Part shown: in pieces, positions 58,531 to 64,000 of the stretch
How the letters are laid out: each line of letters starts with the position of its first letter
Numbering within the stretch: position 1 is the first letter of the stretch
NCBI GenBank assembly: GCA_003971905.1
Contig: RSEE01000004.1
Coordinates: 62,001-126,000, forward strand
Length of the DNA stretch: 64,000 nucleotides
Direction: 5' to 3'
DNA from: Moniliella sp. 'wahieum'
Taxonomy: Eukaryota > Basidiomycota > Moniliellomycetes > Moniliellales > Moniliellaceae
Translations under genes and position numbers: made by a program
Notes under the pieces: generated by a model
Told to the model about the DNA's origin: nothing
The model's input: the letters and a program-made list of their open reading frames with translations, nothing else
The model's database searches: none

Positions 58531-59061
58531 CTGGCATCGATGGGTCGCAGTGTCAATGAGGGTATAGCAGCGTTGACAGTATCGGCAATGTTGGCAGTGT
58601 TGGTAGCCTGGGCCCTGGCCCCATTTGCGGCCCCGCATTGATATTGATTTCAGTCAGACACAGAAGAGATGCGGGAGCACTGAGGCATTGGGCGCCGTCA
58701 CCGTTTGGCAACGTTCAACTGTGATACGTACTTATTTCCCCAGGTGGGCTCCGACTAGGCGCGTGGCGAGGCTGGCAAGACAGGACCGAGGGTTGGGCGT
58801 GCGGGGCATGACGACAGTGTGCCCAGGACCGGCGGTGCGCGGTGCGCGGGGCCGGTGCCTGCATTAGGGTTGCCATCACTATTGTCCATCAACTTGAACC
58901 TCCTTTCCCCGCCGCAGACAACTTGTGTTTGGGGTTGGGCTGCCACCAACTCTCCCCTGCACCTCCACGTTTAGCACTACCCTCCCCGTCCCCTCCCCCC
59001 TCTTCATCAGCACCCACGTGAGCGCACCTGCGCCCTTGTATTTCCCTACCACGAGCACACT

Positions 59062-60359
59062 ATGGCATTCTCCGGTCTACTCGGCTCGTCCAAGACGCCG
59101 CCCAAGGACAAGGATCAGGAGAATGCTGACGACATGGAGGAGCTCGACGAGGAGAATGGCATATCCTCAGCCTGATTGGACAGCTTCGCATTGGGATGGA
59201 TCTTTCTCGCGTTACCCCCTACCCACCTTCGTCCTTGAGCCTCGTCGATGCTCGAGCGCATCACTGACTTTATGTCTCACCCCGACCTCATCTTTGGCGC
59301 GGGTAAGATCGAGGACCCAACGGAACGTTTTGTCGCGGTCATGCGCTACTACCTTGCCGGTTGGCATATTAAGCCCAAGGGCGTAAAGAAGCCGTGCGTC
59401 TTTTCTAACCTCCCCGCCCACTCCCTTCGGCGCGATTCCACCTCTAATTTCATCATGTGCATCTGCAGGTATAATCCTGTGCTGGGAGAGTTTTTTGAGT
59501 GTTCTTACACTTACGCTGACGGTTCTCACGGTTATTATATCGCAGAGCAAGGTGAGTAGCTCCTTTTATTAGGTTTTGCTTGACACTAATTCCAGTTCGC
59601 CAGTGTCACACCACCCCCCCATCAGCGCCTACTTTTATTGTTCGCCCGACCACAATGTGCTTATTTATGGCGAGCTGAAGCCGAAGAGCAAATTCTTGGG
59701 TAACAGTGCCGCGACGCTCATGGGGGGTGAAAGCCGAGTTGTGCTCCTTGACCGCCCCAACGATGGGGAGTATGTTATTGGGATGCCCAACATGTACGCC
59801 GCGGAATCCTGTTCGGCAAGATGATCTTGGAATTGGGCGACACGTCCCAAATCGAGTGTAAGGCCACTAACATGGCCTGCACGGTCGAGTTCAAGACCAA
59901 GGGCTACTTTACCGGCACATACAACGCCATTGAGGTAAGGTGGCCAAACAGGGCAAGAGCGTGGGCCAGGTGAGCGGTAAGTGGTCAGATGAGATGAGTT
60001 ACAAGAACGGGTCGACAGGCAAGACATCGGTCCTTTTTTCAGCCAAATCTGCAGTGATTGCCCCGAAATCAGTCCGTCCCGAAGCTGAGCAAGCTCCAAA
60101 TGAGTCGCGTCGTCTGTGGGCGCAGGTAACCAAGGCGATCCTGACCAAGGATATGAACGGGGCGACTGAGCACAAGACGGCAATCGAGGATGCGCAGCGG
60201 CGTTCGACGCGAGAACGCGAGGAAAACGACTTGGATTTTGTTCCTCGATTCTTTGTTTATGTTGAATCGCTTGGGAGATACGTGCCCCGCATTCATGCTC
60301 TGCCAGCTCCGTTCAAGGCCCCCGCTGTGGTAGACTACTTTTCCCAGTTGCACGCGTAA
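59062..60359 (+). CDS. Oxysterol-binding protein, short Kes1/Osh4 type
   Basis: ORD lipid-transfer proteins exchange sterol for PI4P between membranes. The start at 59062 reads MAFSGLLGSSKTPPKDKDQE. ILSLIGQLRIGMDLSRVT is the lid region, and SMLERITDFMSHPDLIFGA follows. Introns at 59394-59468 and 59552-59603 join KKP to YNPVLGEFFECSY and AEQ to VSHHPPISAYFYC, so the OSBP signature EQVSHHPP spans an intron. Later parts include GELKPKSKFLGNSAATLMGG, IECKATNMACTVEFKTKGYF and AVVDYFSQLHA at the end. No PH or ankyrin domain is seen; at about 400 residues it is the short class. Shifts near 59163, 59225, 59805 and 59940 break the frame. Confidence 0.92.
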
Positions 60360-60849
60360 ACTACTCCTCCTCGGCTTCGTGTCCCACTGTATCACTCTCT
60401 TAGCATTGTTCAACCGGTCAACATACTTGCTGTGGTTTCCCTCCACGTCGGAATCATTCTTTTTCACCCTCTCCCCACCCCGATCTGCTGGCAGACCCAA
60501 TAATAGTCACAAATTCCTGCGCTTGTTGCCGCCGTACCACCGTCCTAAGCAGTAGCGACTGAGGACGCGGGTATTCTGCCCATGTATATCCAGTGTGGAG
60601 GATACCCATCAGACTTCAATCCATAAGCACTAATAGCCGTTTGAACGTGATTCTTAGCCCGAACGACTGAGGGGTATTTAGGCCCCGCCCTGGCTGGTTG
60701 CAGTGGTGCTACACCCCACATGACCGCTTCGGCTGGCTCATGCCAATGGGCAGTACCAGTTGGTAACCGGCAATGCTACTATTGTCGATTGGCTGGACCG
60801 GTCGGGTGCAGCTCTTAGCGACATGCGCTAAACCATTTAAATTAGCCGC

Positions 60850-60870
60850 TGACCGGTGACCGGTGACCGG
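60850..60870. repeat. TGA-CCGG heptad array
   Basis: Three perfect TGA+CCGG units. Confidence 0.97.
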
Positions 60871-61445
60871 CGAGGCCCACCCAACCCAGAGACACAAGTC
60901 GTACTGGTGGGGCAATGTGGAGTCCATTCCGCTACAGCGGAACTGGTGGAGGCATATGCGCAAACTCTGCGTCTGTTTGGGCGCACAAAAGAATAACCCT
61001 ATCCCCAAGGTGCACAAAAAGGGGCGACCCAAAAGCAGAGCTTCTTGGCGTCTGACCACCACCAACTCTTCCTCCAAGCTTCCAACCTTCCCAAACGATC
61101 CTTTGGTTACTGAAGCTCTGATCGCTGACTCTGCGTACTTGGAAGAAAACTTCATCGCTTGCAACTGGCGCGAGTGGCCTTCGAAGGGATGCACGACAGG
61201 CGCAAGCTCGATTGCGCACGCCGGTCTATTCACCCTCCAGTGGCGAGCAATCGTAACACCACTGGTAGTGGTTCTGCTAATGCCGGCAAGAAGGAATACG
61301 ACGGGAATAAAGTTCACAGACCAAAGCTTGCCCATGCTTTGACTCTGTCTACGACCCGTTGTACATACCTTGTGTTTCCTCTCAAAATCTATTTATCCTT
61401 TTTTCGTGCTTGGGTACTTGTCTCGATGTAGCTCTTGAGTTGGCG

Positions 61446-61480
61446 TGAACGTTGAATTGAGCGAGCGCTGAGCGCGTTGA
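61446..61480. repeat. TGA-N4 words (ACGT, GCGC)
   Basis: TGA-ACGT-TGA at 61446-61455, then TGA-GCGC at 61469-61475 and a further TGA at 61478. The spacing between them is irregular. Confidence 0.75.
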
Positions 61481-61703
61481 ACGGCAAGCTTCATCAGGCC
61501 TGGGGATGGTGCGATTTCTTCTGTAGCTGTAACCGGTTACCGGCCGATTGGCGACTGCGAACGCCTGGGGGAGGGCCGACGCCGTGCCGATGACAACCGC
61601 TGTAGCCCCAGAACGCTTGGCGGCAAAAAGCCTCCGCCGCCTCCGCCGCCGGTGGGAGGAGGGACAGGGTGTTGAAAGTTTGACGCTTAGAGGCATCGCG
61701 GCC

Positions 61704-64000
61704 ATGTCGATGCGCACAGGGCGGGGTGCTCCACGCTCCACCACCATCGCCAGCATCCCGCCTGGCATGTCCACTCCTGCTGTTTCCTCTGTCACACCGC
61801 CCGTGCCCGCCGTCCTCGCACAGCCAAGCCTGCGCCCAGTCTTGGATCCCTCATCGCCCAGCCTGCGGTGGATGCAGTGCCCGAGGCACCCTTGCGACTC
61901 GTCCTCGGTCTCGCCGCCACCCCCTCGCCAGCCTCCTCTTCGCCTTCGCGCTGGGGAGATGGTCCCGCACTGCCTCAGGGTAACTGGCGAGCGCGTCTGG
62001 CTCTGCTTTCGATCCCTCCCTCTCCCCCGGACGATAATCCATGGGGCACAAGCGACGATGAGGACGCGGACACATTTGCTGACCTTACGGATGTATCATC
62101 ACCCTCGCTGCTGCCAACCAAGTCGTCGAGCTGGACCACCGCGATTGCCTCGTGGCCTTCACGCCACATTTCGGACTACTTAGATGATCCTGAGGTGTGT
62201 TGGGGGACTGCCCTAGGTTGTCGCGATGGCAGTGTCTGGCTCATGCGGCCAGCGCGCCTGCAACCGCCAGCCCCGCCTCCATCTCATCTACCCCCTACAG
62301 GCTCTTCCCCGCCCAGTGTACGGTCGCGCGTGGTGAGTATGACCCGCGCTCGCGTTAATCCTGTGTACAGCCCACCTCCCGGTGAGCATCGTGCTTCCAT
62401 TGTGTCCATTACTTCGACCCCAGCTCGCACTTACGGCGTTGGGGCTGGGACCAAGACAGTTACTTCTCCAGCCGACTCGGTCTCGCCGCCTACACATCCC
62501 CTGCACATCTACCATTCCAATGAGGACTTGCGCTCGCTCGCCCCCAGTGGCATCACATCTCCCACCACTGGGTTCGCCCCCATGCCGATTGCTGCGTCTG
62601 CCGTGTCCACCATGGTCGAGGTCGATGTACCTGAGCCTGCTCCTACCCCACCCCAGCGTCACGCAACCAACCTTCTGCAGAGGCGCTTTTGGAGCAGCAG
62701 TATCACGCTGGGGAAGGTACTCTTGCTTCCATGCTCGGTCACCTTGCGGGTAAACACAAGCACCACCATTCGCGAGTTCCCAGCCCGGGCCATCCCCGGC
62801 TGCCCTCTCACACCGCTGCCCAATTAGCACACCAGCAACATTCGCATCCCTTACGTCACTCCCTTTCGCTTCACAAGTCGCCGGACCCCTCGCTCAGAGG
62901 CTCCTAGCGCTACCAGCCCACATACTCCTACGTCAAGGAGTCCTCATCCCTTACTGATATGGCTTGAGCTTGTGCCCCATGCCCATTTGGTCCACGCTGA
63001 CGACTCTTCCCTACTACCTCACTAGTAGTGGCTACTGTTTCTCGGTCCGTTCCCGATGGGTTGGCGGCGGAAGATATTCCCTCACCTGAGCCTGTTTTAG
63101 TTGTCCTCCAAGCCTCGGGATCGCTTACGACTTGGTCTCTTTCCGAGGGTCGTCAGGTGGGGCAGGCCCAGCTGAACCGATCTAAGGTATACACATCTAC
63201 CCGGTCCTCGCACCTTCAACCGGACCCAGTCATGATGGAGGGTTTTTTACTCCTCTTGTGGCTCAGGGTCTGGCAGCACTACGCTCTCGTGCCTCCAGCC
63301 CAGCTCCAGGAGTGTCCAAACAAGATTCCACCCAAGCCTCAGGCCCAAGCCTATCGGTCCCTGGTCTCCGAAGCGAACAGAACACCGCCCTATCGGCCGC
63401 GCTGCATCGCACAACAATCTAGCACATCTGGCTCAACTTTCCCCCATGAATCAGGCAGCGGCCGGCGACGAGGGATCGCCCGAGTGGGTGGAACAAGACC
63501 GGCTGCTTCAGTGCGACTTTAAGGAAGTACGCGTTTTGGACCCAGAAGGAGATAATGCAGCCCCACTGCTGGTTGCATTTGATGAGTTGCGCCAGACGGT
63601 TGTGTTGCTTACCCTCTTGCCTGATGGAGCGATCCATGTCAAGGGGCATGTTGCTTACCCCCCTGGAGTGGTCAGCCACACACAAATCGCCGTCTTGCCT
63701 GCCTCGGTCTCGGCACCCCAGCCGCCTGTCCCTGCATCAGGGTTGCTGTCCCCTACCCTTGGACGATCGGCAAACTCGTCGCCTGACCCCCAACCTGCGA
63801 TCAGGTTCCTTGCACTTCGATGGGCCGCTTATTGGAGCGCATGGTTTGGCCTGACGGGTCGCCTGTCCCCCGCTTGGGCCACACGCTCACCTCCACGGGG
63901 AGTAAGCCCTCGCTCCAGCGGCGTATCAATTCGACGCCCCGACGACTGCTGCCCCCCTTCATTCATCCACTGTCGACGCAGAGTCAGATTGGATCGACCT
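61704..64000 (+). CDS. 5' part of a large unrecognised protein, possibly beta-propeller
   Basis: I do not recognise the family. The likely start MSMRTGRGAPRSTTIASIPP opens a Ser/Pro-rich region. PDDNPWGTSDDEDADTFADL is acidic. CWGTALGCRDGSVWLMRP and LVVLQASGSLTTWSLSEGRQ look like WD-type strands (short hydrophobic strand, Gly-Ser, Trp). Between them lies a long disordered Ser/Pro/His stretch with HKHHHSR. After about 63480, DFKEVRVLDPEGDNAAPLLV, AFDELRQTVVLLTLLPDGAI and HVKGHVAYPPGV look folded. The gene runs off the window. Shifts near 61850, 62690, 62900 and 63230 break the frame. The propeller idea is inference from strand patterns only. Confidence 0.6.

Larger units (their letters stand above)
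57185..59061. other. Divergent promoter region TUB1 / OSH gene
   Basis: About 1.9 kb, unusually dense in heptad arrays (57835, 58133, 58274, 58513) and single AAGCTTGAA-type words (57711). No gene recognised. Confidence 0.55.
60360..61703. other. Intergenic region between the OSH gene and the last gene
   Basis: About 1.3 kb. It contains the arrays at 60850 and 61446. Open frames of 160 (+) and 208 (-) codons at 60709-61342 overlap each other and match nothing I recognise. Confidence 0.45.

Noticed and set aside
60709-61342. Overlapping open frames of 208 (-) and 160 (+) codons
   Set aside because: They overlap on opposite strands and span a TGA-CCGG array. Neither has recognisable motifs, and I could not support either as a gene.

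Overview
This is a nuclear window from a fungus, most likely a basidiomycete. It is GC-rich and gene-dense, with about 25 protein genes on both strands. Introns are short (about 50-135 bp), with GTACGT or GTGCGT donors and CAG/TAG acceptors. One tRNA gene carries an intron. The gene set (PLP2, CDC123, SRP54, TRS20, RPT3, HAS1, PEX10, CCH1, RIP1, SKN7, SEC9, TMA46, POR1, TUB1 and an OSH lipid-transfer protein) is fungal housekeeping. I cannot name the genus from sequence alone.

Layout, left to right. The 3' end of an unidentified gene is followed by PLP2(-), CDC123(+) and SRP54(-), and TRS20(+) diverges from SRP54. Then come RPT3(-), an MFS transporter(+), a GNAT acetyltransferase(+), HAS1(-) and an unrecognised protein(-). 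A family-2 glycosyltransferase(+) and an intron-bearing tRNA-Asp(+) follow. Next are an RNF10/Mag2-type RING protein(-), PEX10(+), an Atf1-like bZIP factor(+), the 8-kb calcium channel CCH1(-), RIP1(+), SKN7(-), an SH3 protein(-), the t-SNARE SEC9(-), TMA46(+), a secreted CAP/PR-1 protein(+), POR1(-), alpha-tubulin(-), an ORD protein(+) and the 5' part of a large unrecognised protein(+). Many neighbours are divergent or convergent; there are no operons. The genes are functionally mixed (chaperoning, translation, protein targeting, Ca2+ and stress signalling, mitochondria, secretion), so synteny says little about function.

Two features affect the whole window. First, almost every conserved gene is broken by single-base shifts, mostly one base missing from a short homopolymer. 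In alpha-tubulin, adding one base at each of two sites I checked restores the family sequence. I read these as assembly indels, not pseudogenes. CDS spans therefore run from first to last recognisable codon, across introns and shifts. Second, the intergenic DNA carries many short 7-bp-period arrays of the form TGA + a 4-bp palindrome (AGCT, TGCA, CATG, CCGG, ACGT, CGCG, TCGA, GGCC and others). The 4-mer changes between arrays, and sometimes within one, while the TGA spacer and the 7-bp step stay fixed. This is the most unusual signal here, and no annotated feature explains it.
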